A DNA stretch of 64,000 bases from Aplectana chamaeleonis (GCA_029168955.1 JAPDOI010000270.1:372001-436000); one strand, 5' to 3'. Counted from the first letter of the stretch, positions 33,761-46,932 are shown. Numbers and translations: made by a program. Notes: generated from the sequence alone by a model not told the origin.

Positions 33761-34563
33761 TTGCGCGCACTCTATGAACCCCCTCTCAAAACAAATACCC
33801 TTGCATTTATCGACATTTTATAACCGATACTCCTCACTGATTATGCAAGTGTACTCGCTGATCGCGGCTCGACACTGCAGGCTTTTCAATTTCACAATGC
33901 GCCTTGACAATTACTCGAATCTTGATATGTTCAACCGCTCTATTGATAATATAAACCACACGGAGCGGCTTGAAAATGAAGTTGGTCTAGCAAACACTCC
34001 TTTTAGACACACATTACTATCATTTGCAGCGGAGCGTCTTCATTTCTCTCTTTTATTTCGTTGTTTGCACTCCCAGTTGATTTTTTTCGTTTCTGTTCCC
34101 ATCAGGTTTCTCACTTCTAAGCTGAATAATTGCATTCATGAGGCGAAAGGAGTATGTAAATCATTCAGATGGAGTACGAAGATAGCGATGAGGAATACCA
34201 CATAATTGTCGCTGTACAGGATGGCCTTCTCGATGAACTCTCGTTTTAAACTAGAGAGTACGTAAGAGCCGAGCATATGCATTTCACTTACGCTCGATTC
34301 CACCTCTTCGGAAAGTATCTTGCCAGTCTACATGTCTGCGTCAAATTTCCACCAATATACCCGACTCTTCTCTGACAAATTTTGAGCAGTGTATGGAGCC
34401 CTGGCAGCTACCGCACTACAGAACTTACTAGGCCCCCAGGTTCTACCATTTTCACCATGTTCCCACGTCCCAACATTGTGCGTATTCAGCTCGCGTATGG
34501 ACTTAATGCAGTTCATTTGCCCGACAGTTTTCACTCAACGGATGTGCAGAGTTGCGACGACCG

Positions 34564-34615
34564 GCAGCACGCCGCCGAGCGAGAGGCCTGGGCCTCTCGC
34601 TTGGCGGCGTGCTGC
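34564..34615. repeat. 25-bp-stem hairpin
   Basis: 'gcagcacgccgccgagcgag' continues to 'aggcc', then 'tg', then the inverted copy, with one mismatch in 25 pairs and a 2-bp loop. No surrounding element recognised. Confidence 0.9.
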
Positions 34616-35026
34616 TAAGCCTCACACGGCGTTGGGCGAGAAGAATCCTCGGAATCGCAGCGCCGATGTCGCTAGCGTCCCTTTTTTCCCATACATTTGC
34701 CCTCACTCACTCAACATCACATTTCACTCTGAGTAGCTTTTACTGCTTTGATATGCTTCAAGAGTTCAGGAAATGCCTGAAAATGTCTTCTGAAAAACAA
34801 AATTCAGAGAGCTGTAAAATGAACTTGTAAAGTGAGTATTTATTGGAATATAGATTTCGAGTTACCGACATTAGCAGACGGTTTGCGTTAGTCGCATCAA
34901 TCACAACTGTCACACGTTGGAACCAAAAACTAGTAAAACTAAAAACCGCAAAACCAAAGTTGGAATAAAACGGCGGAAGCTGTTTAGAAGATCAAATTTT
35001 TAGCGAAATCTCAATCGATGGCAGCA

Positions 35027-35226
35027 TTACACTCCGGCGTTGGAAATGCTTGAGACAATTTTCCGCCGCCGCTCGCTGACGGCGTCGCTCGGGGAAACGC
35101 TGCTGTCGCAGCGGCAAAAACACTGCGAGGTATCCGCGTCGTTGTCGATGCCGACCTCGTCCGCTGCCTGGCTTCCCCCATTCTCCATCATTTCCCTGCT
35201 GCAACGAGACTCGCCTCGGAGCAAGT
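35027..35226 (-). CDS. Possible terminal exon, unknown protein
   Basis: Minus-strand acceptor CTCTGCAG followed by 65 codons and TAA. The composition is protein-like and polar (MMENGGSQAADEVGIDNDAD, then SERRRKIVSSISNAGV at the end). No family recognised. The plus strand is also open here because the stretch is GC-rich. If real, it would be a cytoplasmic tail. It conflicts in orientation with the tentative plus-strand gene just downstream. Confidence 0.3.
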
Positions 35227-35497
35227 CTGCAGAGCGCTTTATGGTTTGGGCGAAAAAAAAAAACTGTACTCATTGCCGAATACGTCGTGATCTGACCACT
35301 GTCAACAAACGTTGTAAAACACATATGGATAAACGGTCGCTGCTACCTGTTTAGGAGGTCCCCTAGGCCCCCATACCCTCATTGGTAAAGCTAGGAACTT
35401 AGCTGAGGTATAACTTCTTTGCTATCGGGCAGTGCGTGCGCCGTAATTTTCTTGTTCGGAATCGCATCTCAAGAAATCTTCGTTTGTGCACTTTTAG

Positions 35498-35566
35498 GAG
35501 AGTTTCGCCATCAAAGTCTCAACAGTCCACGGTGTCGTGTTTGGATTGGCAGGAGCAATCGTTGCG
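35498..35566 (+). CDS. Tentative gene X, internal exon A
   Basis: 23 codons between CTTTTAG and GCG|GTAATT, reading ESFAIKVSTVHGVVFGLAGA then IVA: a hydrophobic, TM-like segment. Phase 0 at both ends. The upstream part of the gene was not found. Confidence 0.4.
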
Positions 35567-35738
35567 GTAATTGTTTTGAATGAAAAATTGGAGCTCGACT
35601 CCTCATTCTTTCGATAGTTTCGTTATTCTTCGGGCGACACAAATCTCGCTCTGCAGCTCTCACGATAATGGTTTTCCAATACCAACTAGAGCTGTTGGAC
35701 GAGCGCTGCGGAGTTCTTCAAAACCAATTGTTTTATAG

Positions 35739-35946
35739 ATTGACGTTGATGCTTTCGTTGGCGAGAATACCAAATGCGTGGTAAGCATGCACCGCACACT
35801 GAGCAGACGGAGTTTTCAAAAAGTAAAGGACACTGTTACAGCATCCTTGGTAGAGTGGTTGGATCCACAACAACACAAGAAATTTTCCACCGTTGATCTC
35901 TTGGCCCTCGTTTTTATGGCGGCTGCCTACGCCTGCTCTATGATAG
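35739..35946 (+). CDS. Tentative gene X, internal exon B
   Basis: Between TTTTATAG and ATAG|GTAACA, 69 codons plus one base. Contains IDVDAFVGENTKCV, a basic amphipathic stretch (RTLSRRSFQKVKDTVTASLV) and a hydrophobic end (LLALVFMAAAYACSMI). Joins exon A in phase. Family not recognised; probably a membrane protein. Confidence 0.45.
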
Positions 35947-35998
35947 GTAACATCACGATTTGATCGTTGAAAGATTGCAACAAACATTAACCGTATCA

Positions 35999-36493
35999 TT
36001 GAAAGGCAGCAGACACGTTCGAAAATGGTATCGATTTGTGACCTCAATCAAATGTTTGGAGCTGGTTGTGTTGGGAGCTGACAAAAAAACGAACGGAAAC
36101 TGTGCGCAAATAGAGGAATAACGGTTATTTTGTTATCGGATGAAAGTGGGCGAGTTTTACAGCCCGTTATTGAAACAGCGAATATTAGCAACAAAAACGT
36201 TAAGTTGAAGAAGCCGATATACTCTCACAGCGTAAACTGAAACATTCACCTCGTTTCAAACATCAAAAACCAGCCAAAGTGACCGTATTAGTACTATCAA
36301 TCTGGACGAGTTTGTATTCTGGAGCGAGGATGCAGAAGCTCAGGGGCGAGGTTGCAGAAATTTTTCGATTTGCATTGCTGAAGTTTAGTAGTTTTGACTC
36401 ATTTTTGATTCTTCCAACGGCGTGAGCAGTCTACTAGGAGCCTTCAGACGTAGTTATCTCAACAACATTTCCGAGCGTGTCTGCCGCCTCTAA
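35999..36493. mobile_element. AGGCAGCAGACACG foldback, diverged copy
   Basis: Left end 'ttgaaaggcagcagacacgt', right end 'gagcgtgtctgccgcctcta', the latter preceded by 'tagttatctcaacaacattt' as in the 28948-29418 family. About 495 bp. It falls between exons B and C of tentative gene X, so it would be intronic. Confidence 0.65.
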
Positions 36494-36605
36494 GGTGCCC
36501 CAAGACGGGTATCTGACTCAGGTGTTGTTTTGTCGAGTACAGTGAAGCAGTTTATAGAGGTCAATCAAAACCTTTTTCTATGTTGAATTCGAAGGCATCT
36601 TCCAG

Positions 36606-36691
36606 GTAGAGGAAGAATTTTGGTTCAGCGGATTTCCGATGTTCAGGATGAGATTTCAACGGGTTCGTCCTTCATAACTGATTTGTTCCAG
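36606..36691 (+). CDS. Tentative gene X, internal exon C
   Basis: Acceptor CTTCCAG, donor CAG|GTTCGT. Two bases complete the codon left by exon B, then 28 codons (RILVQRISDVQDEISTGSSF then ITDLFQ) end in phase 0. The frame stays open to 36916, so the donor is uncertain. Confidence 0.35.
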
Positions 36692-37684
36692 GTTCGTCAT
36701 AGCATTGTAGTGGACCAGTTGTTTAGACGGACCAAATCACCATTTGCCCACGTCCACAGGCGGCCTCGGAGAAGTATCTCGAGTGTGCTTTACAGTATGA
36801 ACATTGTGCAGGGTGCCATAGAAAAAAATGGTTCAGTCCATTCTTTTAGTGCGAGAAGGGTCCTCGGAAGGTATTTTGGGATCCTTGCAGAAAGGTTGAG
36901 TGCTAAATCATCCTAATCATGCGTAACGCATAAACGTGCAGAAGATCACGCTTGTGATAATGGTATATAATTCAGCCCAGCGGAGGTTTTCTCGGTGAAC
37001 TGCCTGAGCTCGACAAATTATAGATTCTACATGACTCCCTGGTTGACGCTGTTGGAGTACAATAGGTAGACGCGAGGTATCCGTCCGGATGATTGGAGAG
37101 GTGGCGAGGAACAATCGATAGGCGGAAAAGTGCCGGGAGACTCAAAATCATCAGAATTCGCCTCATTAAGTACTTCTGGCAACGCACCGGATTTTAGTGA
37201 TATATGATATAATTCGGCTAATGAAAATTCTGTCGAATGATCGACTTGTCGAATCAGCCGCGAATCGATCTTTCCCTATGACCGACCCCCTAATTTACTC
37301 AAAAACACAACTCCACGAAGATCTAGGCGAAATCAAACTCTTCCAAATCACCGATATTTTGCCCACCTGAATTTTGAACTTTTCGAATAATCGACTTAAT
37401 CAGTTCAGTCGAATTCGATTTTCTTCAGGCGGTTGACCACTTGATCAATCGATTGGCCCAAGTATACTGCATACTCCACAGCATTTAAATTCTGAAATCA
37501 ATGTCATTCAGTTGTTATTTTGATCCTATTATCCGAAATTATAACTTCGCACGTGTGATTTGACAAATATAACAGTCGAAAAAAAAATTAATGTTATGAA
37601 CAAGAAGTATAAATAAACAACAATCGGTTTATGTCAGACGTACCAGCTGATGCGCAAATTGCTCACTATTAGTTTATAACACAT

Positions 37685-37850
37685 ATCCTCTGGTCAAGAG
37701 CCAGTTTTACTCTGTTTCCTCGCGCGCTTGTGTGGAGCGAGGCTAGAGGCAGCGAGAAAGTGTGGGAAAAAGGAGACGCAGCATAAGCGCGAAGACACAC
37801 GCGATGAACGGAAACACATTTCACTCGGAAACAGAAAATATGCATATACA
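37685..37850 (-). mobile_element. Pyrimidine-rich MITE, copy 4 (inverted)
   Basis: Read on the minus strand, 'tttctcgctgcctctagcct' and 'cacacaagcgcgcgaggaaa' parallel the other three copies. Ends are less clear. Confidence 0.45.
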
Positions 37851-37913
37851 TTGGAATTTGAATGAGTGGACGTAGATACACGATAACATCCTACTAACAT
37901 TATTTGCCTTAGC

Positions 37914-38167
<254 letters not shown>

Positions 38168-38353
38168 TGGAAATTAGTCATGCCTTTAACAATTGACACC
38201 CGGCTGTCACACCCTCTCTTCACGTAGGCAGCCGTGATGATTGACCTCGCTTTCGTGTCAATGGGCGTACAGGAGATAAATCAGTACTAAGTACTGTTCT
38301 ACTGCATATGGTGTCTGTTGTTTCAACTGTTCATGCATAACCAATTTCTGCAG

Positions 38354-38533
38354 AGACAGCTTGCTGGAATGAGCTCAAGAACTGTGCAGGACATCAATCT
38401 ACCCCGAACAGTTCATCAGTTCATGGAGAAGTATGACATAGCTTTCTTCGCAGGCTCTATTCTTTCAAATCTGTGTCAGACTGTGAAGGCTCATGCATTG
38501 CATGGTCAGAGATCCCTGCATGAGCTCGATTGA
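38354..38533 (+). CDS. Tentative gene X, terminal exon D
   Basis: Acceptor TTTCTGCAG, then 59 codons and TGA. RQLAGMSSRTVQDINLPRTV, HQFMEKYDIAFFAGSILSNL and a histidine-rich end finishing HELD. Entry phase 0 matches exon C. Composition and codon use look coding. Family not recognised. Confidence 0.45.
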   Translation, partial: RQLAGMSSRTVQDINLPRTVHQFMEKYDIAFFAGSILSNLCQTVKAHALHGQRSLHELD

Positions 38534-39970
38534 GGACAGTGTAACTGATTTCCGGGAAAACATGCGGTAGCGCGCAGGTTTTTTTATTGCAAAAAAAAAT
38601 TTGTGACGTTTTTTGCTCATACAACTCTTAGGAATATTGTCGCGACATCGCCGCAACCCCTCCGGCTCGGCGCCTACCGGATCAGTCACGGGAAAGAAAT
38701 GGTATAAAACCGCGGACGATCCTTCATTGAACGATTCTTGGTAAGGTCGCGGAAGAGTCCCGGGGAAGTCGCGGTAGAGTTGCGGAAGCGTGACCCACGA
38801 AGAAGTCGCTGCAGAGCCGCGGAAGAGTCCATTTTCGCTGGGGAGTCGCAGGACATTCCGGGATTGCTGTGGAGTCGCGGGGCAGTAGCGGAAGGCTCGC
38901 GGCAATACTTCTCAGAGAAAGCTTCAAATTTTACGAAATGAATTTTCGAGGTATTTTTCGTGTTCCTATCAGAGCGGCAAATGCAATGGTACATGAAGAG
39001 AGTCTTTTCGACTCCGGTATCTTCCTAAAAAATGTATATTTCCTTCTAAAATTCATGTCGACCGCAGATCAAAAAATGAAAGATTTCGATGCCATGATCG
39101 TCTGACCAGTTCATTATGAGGGATTATGAGGTGCAAATATGAATTTTTCGATGTACTTTTAAAGTTTAATTTATTATTTTGTGAAACTGTCGTATGGGAG
39201 TTAATGAAAGCAATTCAGAAATTACTTCAAATTGAAATCGGATCACTTTGAAGCAAATTATGTGAGCGCAAAAAACGTCGCTAAACGCTTCAAAAAATTG
39301 TGCGGTGCTGCATGGGGTTAAGGCCATTGAGCACAGCAAGGCACTGACTGATCTGCGATTCAAATAATCCGTGGGTCCTAAAGCACGCCCACAATTACGC
39401 CACGAAGCGGCGAGGGGGCGCACCTTGTTATATCATAATGAATGATATGACATCGAAGCACTGGAGTTTGGCCTCGAGCCAGGTTATGGCACGAGATACA
39501 GTCTAAAAAAGGTAGGTCCGGCAACAAACCGAAAGTCAGTAAACAACACTGTGTAATACTGTCTCATGCTCAGTGCTAGTGCGGTGCAAAAACTTCGAAT
39601 TTTTTTTTTAATTCTCGGAAAAGAAACTGAACTATTTGTCATGCCCTGTGCCAGGAATAGGCCTATACGCATATTCAAAATCCTCAGTAAGATGGAGAAT
39701 GTCGTCTTACATGCTAATTCAGAAACGGTGCTAGGCCACAGTGACTACTTTGAGGTGTTTGTCGCTTCACAAAAACGAGTACCGCGGCCGCGGTCTGAGA
39801 TCTGGATGCCAGTTTCATACTAAGTTGTCTCACGAGACAACGAATGGTGCTAAGAGGGATCTCAGGAACATTGGCACAATTTATGGAAGGGTAGTAGGGA
39901 ATTTCAGAGCCAGAATAGGCATTTTTAACATTCCGCAAACAACAAGTTGAAACGTTTCAAACGCTGCTCT

Positions 39971-40517
39971 TTAGAGGCAGTGGTCTTGATGAAAAACGAT
40001 ATTGAAGAAGCTACAAAAATCAGCTCAGATCGAAAAGCAGCTGAAAAACTATGCAGGTAGTTCGGTGAAAAACGGGCTAGAATTAGAGTTTTTAAGGCCC
40101 AAACATGCCACTTCGTGCACACGTGCACAGCGCCGCCCAAAAAAATCGCTGTCTCATGCCGAGCAGTCAAAAATTATCGACATTCAGAGGAAGAAATAAA
40201 TGCAAATTCACGTAATGAAAACAATTGAACAATAAAAGAAAGCACTTCGGTCAATCTTTTTGACTCGACGAGTAATTTTCGTTGATTGAAATTCAATTTC
40301 AAGCCAGCTGATGTTCTTGATATTAGAGATCATTGATGCCGGTGATGTGGAGTGGGCTCGCACACAATCAAAAGACAAGAGAGTTCAGGCATCAAATTTG
40401 GCCTAAAAGAGCAGTTTCTTCGCGATTTTTTCTTGTAAGTCCTACTACTCTAAACCCAGCAAAGGGTTTAGACAGAAAAAGAAGACAAGCATATTTGATC
40501 GCGACCAGTGCCTTTAA
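39971..40517 (+). mobile_element. TTAA|AGGCAGTGGTC MITE, copy 2
   Basis: Begins ttagaggcagtggtc, ends gaccagtgcctttaa. Direct homologue of 28397-28896 with a ~45-bp insertion (around 'ttcaggcatcaaatttggcc'). Confidence 0.78.
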
Positions 40518-42364
40518 GCTACGACAAAATCAGCGCGTCGGATGCAAGCGAAAACGGTGTTGCTACTTCAAACTGTGGGTAATTTCTTTGTGTTTTCGGC
40601 TACATTTTTTCAAAAAATATTGAGCCTACTAAAAACTCTAGATGTTGCTCAAAGTCCTTGCGCTTTCGTATTGCAATGTTGCAACGACAAACGGGCGTGA
40701 CCATGTCCGCGTTTGCGATAGCTTTGCATTTCGGAATACAATGCAGTCTAATGGAGGTGGACTGATGAACTCGTTGCGCATATAAGTTCCGGAAAAATCC
40801 CAGGTCGGTGATGGATACTCGAAGTTAACTTGTTCATGCGATGGCAAGAAGACTGTCAAAGCTGCGGCGTCTGATACGAGCGTTTCTGAGAACTTTTAGA
40901 GGCAGTTTCCTCAAAGAAAACTGTTCAAGAACTCCCATCAGGAATGGGAGGTTAGGGGCGAGTCAGATGCACTCAGGTACGATTCTGCTCATGTTCCAAG
41001 ACATTTTCATCGTCCTTCCTCTGTTTTCAGAACGTTTAGCGCCTGAAACAGGGGGTAGATATTGAGTCTAGCTTGGTATTTATAAATTCTAACTGGTAAT
41101 TATTGAAACGTTAGGTTGTTTACTAACGAGTCGTTCATTGAGCACCGAATGTCATTAGTGTCTGATTCAAAACCACATTAGTTCGGAACAGAATTAACTG
41201 GAAATTAGTACAATGAAAAACAAAAGTACTACAAAAAAACATAATGAGAGAGGAGAACCAAGATACGCAAGTGTACAAAAGTCACAAGATTATCTGAGCA
41301 CCTAGTTTCTGTGAATTAATCACGATAACACAAATAAACACAAGTAAGATTGCGCGTATGCGCTCCAATGCTAAACTATCCGCGCACACGCTCTAATACC
41401 AAAGTGGCCCGAACGCGGAATGGACAAACCTCGTCCACTAAAAACTCGATCACGAGCGGAAAGGACTAGCGCTTTTAGAGCCGACTGGGGCTCTTTCGGC
41501 CTCGTTTTGTTTATTCCTTAAATCCTACCGTTCCAATGGGACCCGGCCTTCCGACTTGCGGCGAAAAAACGAAGGAAAATTTCAGCGCGGACGCTGCCGT
41601 TGATAGCTCATCATTTTTTTTTCTGAAGTAGGCAGAAAAAAAAAATGAATAAAGTTTAAATTGAATTTTCTGTTCGAGGTTTCTGATCACGGCTGGGCAG
41701 TAACTATCTTCAATCTGAAGTTTCTCAACAAAAACGAGAAATTTCTTCGCAATTTGGTAAACAGGATTCGGAAATCTGACCTGTTTTTTAATTGCCAAAG
41801 GCGGAAACTGGAAAGCTAGAAACCATGATATTTCGAGGAATCGGGGATCTGCCCATCCCAGTCTCTGAGCCGTCCACAACGGTATTTTCAATTTCTTTGC
41901 CATTACTTCGCGAACTGAAAACTCGTGGATAGGAAGACCAGAACAGCAAAATGAGATCAAAAGTACTATAGGCCTAGTCATGGACACGATCGCAAACCTT
42001 GAGGCAGCGTCCATACGTCGCGAGAGCATGTGATTGCGCAAAATCGATGTTCATCAAGGGCACACGTTTTGCTTGCCGCCTCTCACGCTCAAATGAAGTT
42101 CATCTTTCTTCCCAGTGATTTGTGGATAAGGAAAGGTTAACCGATTTGTGTACAAAAGTCATTCTTCACGTAATCGTAAAGTATAATCCGTTAACTTCCA
42201 GTCAGTTTTACTGTATCAATTGTCGATCATTTACTTATATGGTGGCTGACAGCAAATTGTGTGAGATGATTGAAGGATGGCCGGCCTCTTTTGACGGAAT
42301 TTTGAGACATACAACCTTATTTATCTTTAGAAAAAGGCGTTTTTAACCGTAAAAACTCTCCCTA

Positions 42365-42441
42365 CGTTCTTAGGTGGGCTCAGAAAATCATTTGAACCGA
42401 AAAAACGGTGTGTGGTTTCCAGCGCGTACGATGCCTTTAAC
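42365..42441 (+). mobile_element. Solo right end of TTAA|AGGCATCG MITE
   Basis: 'ccagcgcgtacgatgccttt' plus 'aa' matches the right terminus of 15111-15653. 'ggtgggctcagaaaatcatt' is the same lead-in seen before the other solo ends. Confidence 0.5.
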
Positions 42442-42464
42442 AAGAGAGGAGTAAAAACACTTGA

Positions 42465-42730
42465 TTATCTTGTACAACACGCTCTTAGAATGCCTCCAAA
42501 TCCTGTCTGGACGTAGTCGAGAGTTCTGAAGGGATGTGGTAAAAAAGCATTTGAAGTATCTCGGCGTCGAAAGACTGTTCATGTTCTGCTTTGCAGAAAA
42601 TGGAATAGTGACAGATGGATGGTCTGTGTCCAAATCGTGAATGAAGACCAATGGACACTACTGATTACTAGGACGGCACGCCTCGTGTAAGTTACGGAAT
42701 GACCGCGTTATCGGGAAGCCAGCTAATTAA
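42465..42730 (+). mobile_element. RTE 3'-end fragment
   Basis: Encodes LVQHALRMPPNPVW and RKWNSDRWMVCVQIVNED in two frames, then 'ggaatgaccgcgtta'. This is colinear with the C-terminus and 3' end of the RTE at 21055-24217. A heavily 5'-truncated copy, as is usual for LINEs. It starts just inside a MITE end. Confidence 0.8.
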
Positions 42731-44472
42731 AGGCAGGGTCCGGACAGAATTTCGATTCTGAGATTTCCCGCTGAATCTATGCTCATGGTACAGGTAGTCC
42801 GTAGGAACATGCGAAAACTGCGTTACCCCCCCCCCCTCTCCAAGATATTCCACTCACTTCCGTGAGCCGATGATCCAGAAAAAGTCAAATAAGTGTGACC
42901 ATCGTCCATATTTTAGCGGTTGTCCACGCATTCTTCAAAATTGCTGTGTAATTATCGGTCATTCCAGCCATGATTATCATGCTGTGAATACCGTAATCCC
43001 TGACTTTCAGGCTGTTTTCTCCAGAAATACGCACTCAGAGTTTGTGAAAATTTAGGACGGTGTCCGGCTAGACCAGCCCAATCTATCTAATCCGAAATTC
43101 GGTGGTGTCAAAATCTGACCAGATCTTGCCTTTAAGTCAAGTAAGTCAAGCCACATCCACTACTCATCTGGTGAATTGTAAAGAATACCACGTAGAGTGG
43201 GGAGGAATCCGGGAAGTATATGTCATATAGTGCACTTTTCCGAGAAGGTGCAAGCGATTCCGAGAACGCCATAGAGCACCATTTGAGAAGCAAACAGATT
43301 ACATGAACGGAGCGCAGCAGTCCTTCTTCGTTTACCCATCGCTCATCTCCAGTGTTCCTAATGCTTTTTCATCAGCTTTCTAGTCTTTTTAAGAAATGGT
43401 AGGAGTTTGTCATTACCTATTTTGTAGACCACATTTTTAGTCCTCGTTCAAAGTTGGCCGATCGGGTGTGGCCAGCCTAGTCGATAATCATAGAAGACAC
43501 GAATGGGGAGGAGTAAAAAACACCCGGTGTGGCCGACCCGACTGAAATGCACATAATATAATTTTTCACAATTTTTCGCCCACGTTTTTCACGGGCATCG
43601 ATCGGGTCGGCCACGGCAGGACAAAGCGGTTTTTTTTTCAATCAACTACGATCGAGGCCTTTAAGCATTGCTGCAAAGTGCATTCACTCTGATTTATCCG
43701 CGATTCCACCTCAAAAATAGCCTTCAGCAACTTGAGTAAAGTCGTCAGTTTACGTTGTGATCGACCCGAAATTGCGCCTGAGGGACCCATAGTCATTTCT
43801 CTGAATCAGCGCGTCGAAACTTGCCTATGTTCTTTTCCTTATATACTAGCCTTGTTTTTCTAGCCTTCCTCAACCTTTTGCCCCTGGTAGCGCTGCCCCC
43901 CCCTTCCACTACCGTAATCCAACCAACCAACATGCGCCACCGCAATCTTAGATCTGCTTCTCACTTTCTGAGAGAATCTCCCGCGATCGTTCAAGCATAG
44001 AACCCCCACCCCCCCCCGGTTTCTGGTACGAGCATGGGGCTATCGCAGAACGATCGCGAGATTTCGCCAGCCTTTACCCCTGATCGTAACGCATCCATAT
44101 CCTCTTGATGTTTCACCCAAACGGACGAGAACGCGGGACCGGGAGAAAACGATCACGGTACCATAGCGGACCGCTGGTACTAGCGCCAAAGATTGTCTCA
44201 GAGCTCCTTTGTTAATATTTTGCGGAAATAGATGAAGTCTATCATGCTCCCATGAATCTAGGAGGAGCAGGCAGGGCGGTCGTCTATGGTAAAATACAAG
44301 AGTGTTATGAAGATTTCGACAATATAATCCCAATCACTTCGTTTCGCTTGCGATGAGGGAGAAGGGCCTTCATGTGGCGATCATTATCTTTGACACAAAA
44401 CAACCATAACAACCCAAGTCACAAAGGAATGATGAACTCTCACGTAACTTTTACATACAGTCAGGTCTGTGA
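42731..44472. other. No supported gene
   Basis: Scattered short inverted repeats ('gtgtggccgacccg' / 'cgggtcggccac' at 43540 and 43600; 'cccgcgatcgttc' / 'gaacgatcgcgag' at 43980 and 44050) and poly-C runs. No motif-bearing ORF. Confidence 0.45.
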
Positions 44473-44649
44473 CTTGCTTCCTCAAGAAGAAACAATTGAA
44501 TCTCACCCGCGGCTGATGCGGGCGTTTTAAATCTCTACGGAGGCTGGCGGTACAGTAATCTGATCAGCTGCGCTCTTCTCTGGGCTCGAATCGATTAGCG
44601 GGCGCCAGCCGCGTGTGTAATTCAAATGTTTTCTTCCTGAGGAAGTAAG
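44473..44649. mobile_element. Foldback MITE 'cttcctcaagaagaaac', copy 1
   Basis: 177 bp. The left arm 'cttgcttcctcaagaagaaa' to 'acccgcggct' pairs with the right 'agccgcgtgtgtaattcaaa' to 'gaggaagtaag'. A central 'tcgaatcgattagcggg' is shared with the copy at 49669. Confidence 0.75.
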
Positions 44650-45570
44650 CTTAACACACTACATATATGTATGGGAGGCAAAACCAGTTTGATAACTAGT
44701 GAGGCCAATGATTCTGGTGACCCAAGGAAGAGTGCTACTACAGTGACAAGAGAGGAATTCTATACAGAAGGTATCAAGAGGGAGTAGTTCGGTTTGAAAG
44801 AATCGACACCCAAGAAACAGTGAGCAGTATAAGAGTTTTCACTTCGAAACTTCGAAAATGCGAGATAATATCCAGGGTTGATATTCTCTGTTTCTTACAG
44901 AAAAGAAACTCCGAACCACTCGGGGAGCTCCACTTTACCACCTGTATATGCTTTGAGTTAGGAAATCACCTATGCAAGAACCTACAGGAGGCTCCTTCCC
45001 GGTAGAGCATCTACCATAAAGGAAATATATTTCTGTCGGTTCCTGAATGGCAACAGTTGGCTCTCCTCATGGTCATGAGTCTCAACGCAAAAGTTTCTCA
45101 CAACGAATCTAAATATCTTCTGCCGTCTTGTAATGTCGCCCAATGCCCAAAATGCACATCCGGTCGAGACATCTTTAATTGATTTCACCACAAGCGCGTT
45201 CATGAAAGCTGAAAAAGAACAAAAGGCAAGCCATACAAGAAAATAACCACAGTACTAAAGACACAAGAGATGCTCTCAAGACAGGACGAAGTGAATTTGA
45301 AACTCAACTGTACCGTGCATAAGAGGGCTATTGGCATTTCGAAACGAAACGTGAAGGATTGAAAGTAAAATAGAAAAGAGGCGGCGAGCTTACAGCTGGG
45401 TGGCTTCCCTCCTCCTTTCCGCTTCTGACTGAGAGACTGTTAATGAATGCGGAATCCTTCTTCCTAACGAATTACTTTCCTAATGAGAGCATTCTAAGCT
45501 AAAAACCCATAATACTTTGCGTTTTTGTCGAAAACTGCTCAGTAGAGTTAGGACTTTTTAAAAAAGACCG

Positions 45571-45935
45571 AACGAACGAATTTCGAATAAATTCTTTCAT
45601 TTTTTATTTCGAACGAACGAATTTCGAATAAATTCGTTCATTTTTTATTTCGAACGAACGGATTTCGAATAAGTTCGTTCATTTTTTATTTCGGACGAAC
45701 GAATTTCGAATAAATTCGTTCACTTTTTATTTCGAACGAACGAATTTCGAATAAATTCGTTCATTTTTTATTTGGAACGAACGAATTTCGAATAAATTTG
45801 TTCATTTCTTTTTTCGAACGAACGAATTTCGAATAAATTCGTTTATTTTTTATTTCGAACGAACGAATTTCGAATAAATTCGTTCATTTTTTATTTCGAA
45901 CGAACGAATATTCCAAATTCGAATATTCGAATGAC
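45571..45935. repeat. Minisatellite A, 41-bp unit, ~8.5 copies
   Basis: The unit runs gaacgaacgaatttcgaata, then aattcgttcattttttattt, then c. Each unit contains an imperfect palindrome (gaacgaattt .. aaattcgttc). Copies are 90-100% identical. The right edge dissolves into ttcgaatattcgaat. Confidence 0.95.
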
Positions 45936-46932
45936 GAATAATTTAAGCATCCATAGCAATATCGCGCGAGCGGCAATAACAAGTTGAATTCTTCTTCTAA
46001 AGCTTTATTTCCACCTACAAATGAAATTAATAGGGCACGACTCATCTCCAAACCTGTACGGGCTACAACGCAAAGATTGCTACAAAATCCAAAATCAACT
46101 TTTCCGCTTCAACTTAGCCTAAGGAGCTTATTCGAGGTGCTGAACATGAATAAGAGGTCCACTTTCGGTACTTCGAAAGATCACGGTGAGTATAGGGTAA
46201 TTATATCGTTAAAGTCTCCCATATGACTGAAATTTTGCCTAGAGAACCTACCCCTAAACCTTCTCAGATATAAAGGAGCTTGACGCTCATTCCGATCTTC
46301 CCACTTTCCCGGAGAAACGATGAAGGCGAGTGCTTGCCCTTCTGACACGAGAGCGTGCTCATCACGGGCAAAGCGTGCCCCCAAAAAGATGCTGGGCGCT
46401 GAAGACGCTAGTTTGCAAGGGAGACATACGACGCGGTTCTGAGCAAGGACTCGGATGAAGGCAATGCCTTCTGTTCAATTGCCCAATTTCGCGGTTTCGC
46501 TGGACGGACGCCGAAGGCCCTGCTCAATCGCTGGTGGCCCCAGTTGGTGCTCGGTACACTGGCCGGGTCGCGTGTTGGCGTGCGGCCGCGTCTTGCACCG
46601 GTGCGTGAACATATTCTTGAAAAAAAAAAGCTCAGAGGGGCTTATCACCAGGGCAGGAAGCAGCTAATCGCCCACGACAGTCGCTACCTCCCCGCGATAG
46701 CTACTACCGTGGGCGACAAAACTTCAGATTTTGCTCTCCACGGCCACTATCCCGCTGGCGGCTTTCAGCGGGGCGTGGAGCGCGTTTTTGTCTGAACCAT
46801 TAATCCTTCAAAAATTGCGAAAAGGATGAGAGATTCTTAATCCACAGCTCAGAAAAGCATCTTGGCGACGTTTTAGACAAATCGGTGCTATCACTAGAAG
46901 GGGGGGGAGTACCAATTGCTATCCCACTAGGG

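Noticed and set aside
34328..34534. 68-codon minus ORF and an overlapping plus ORF
   Set aside because: Both look protein-like, but no motif or splice context decides between them.
41511..42041. 176-codon minus-strand ORF with a hydrophobic start
   Set aside because: No motif. One ORF of this length is expected by chance in a window this size. Its 3' part runs into a cagcgcgnacg MITE-type terminus and poly-A tracts.
44982..45206. Possible terminal exon (minus) after GTTCTTTTTCAG, ending ALPGRSLL
   Set aside because: Good acceptor and 73 open codons, but no family motif and no upstream exon found.
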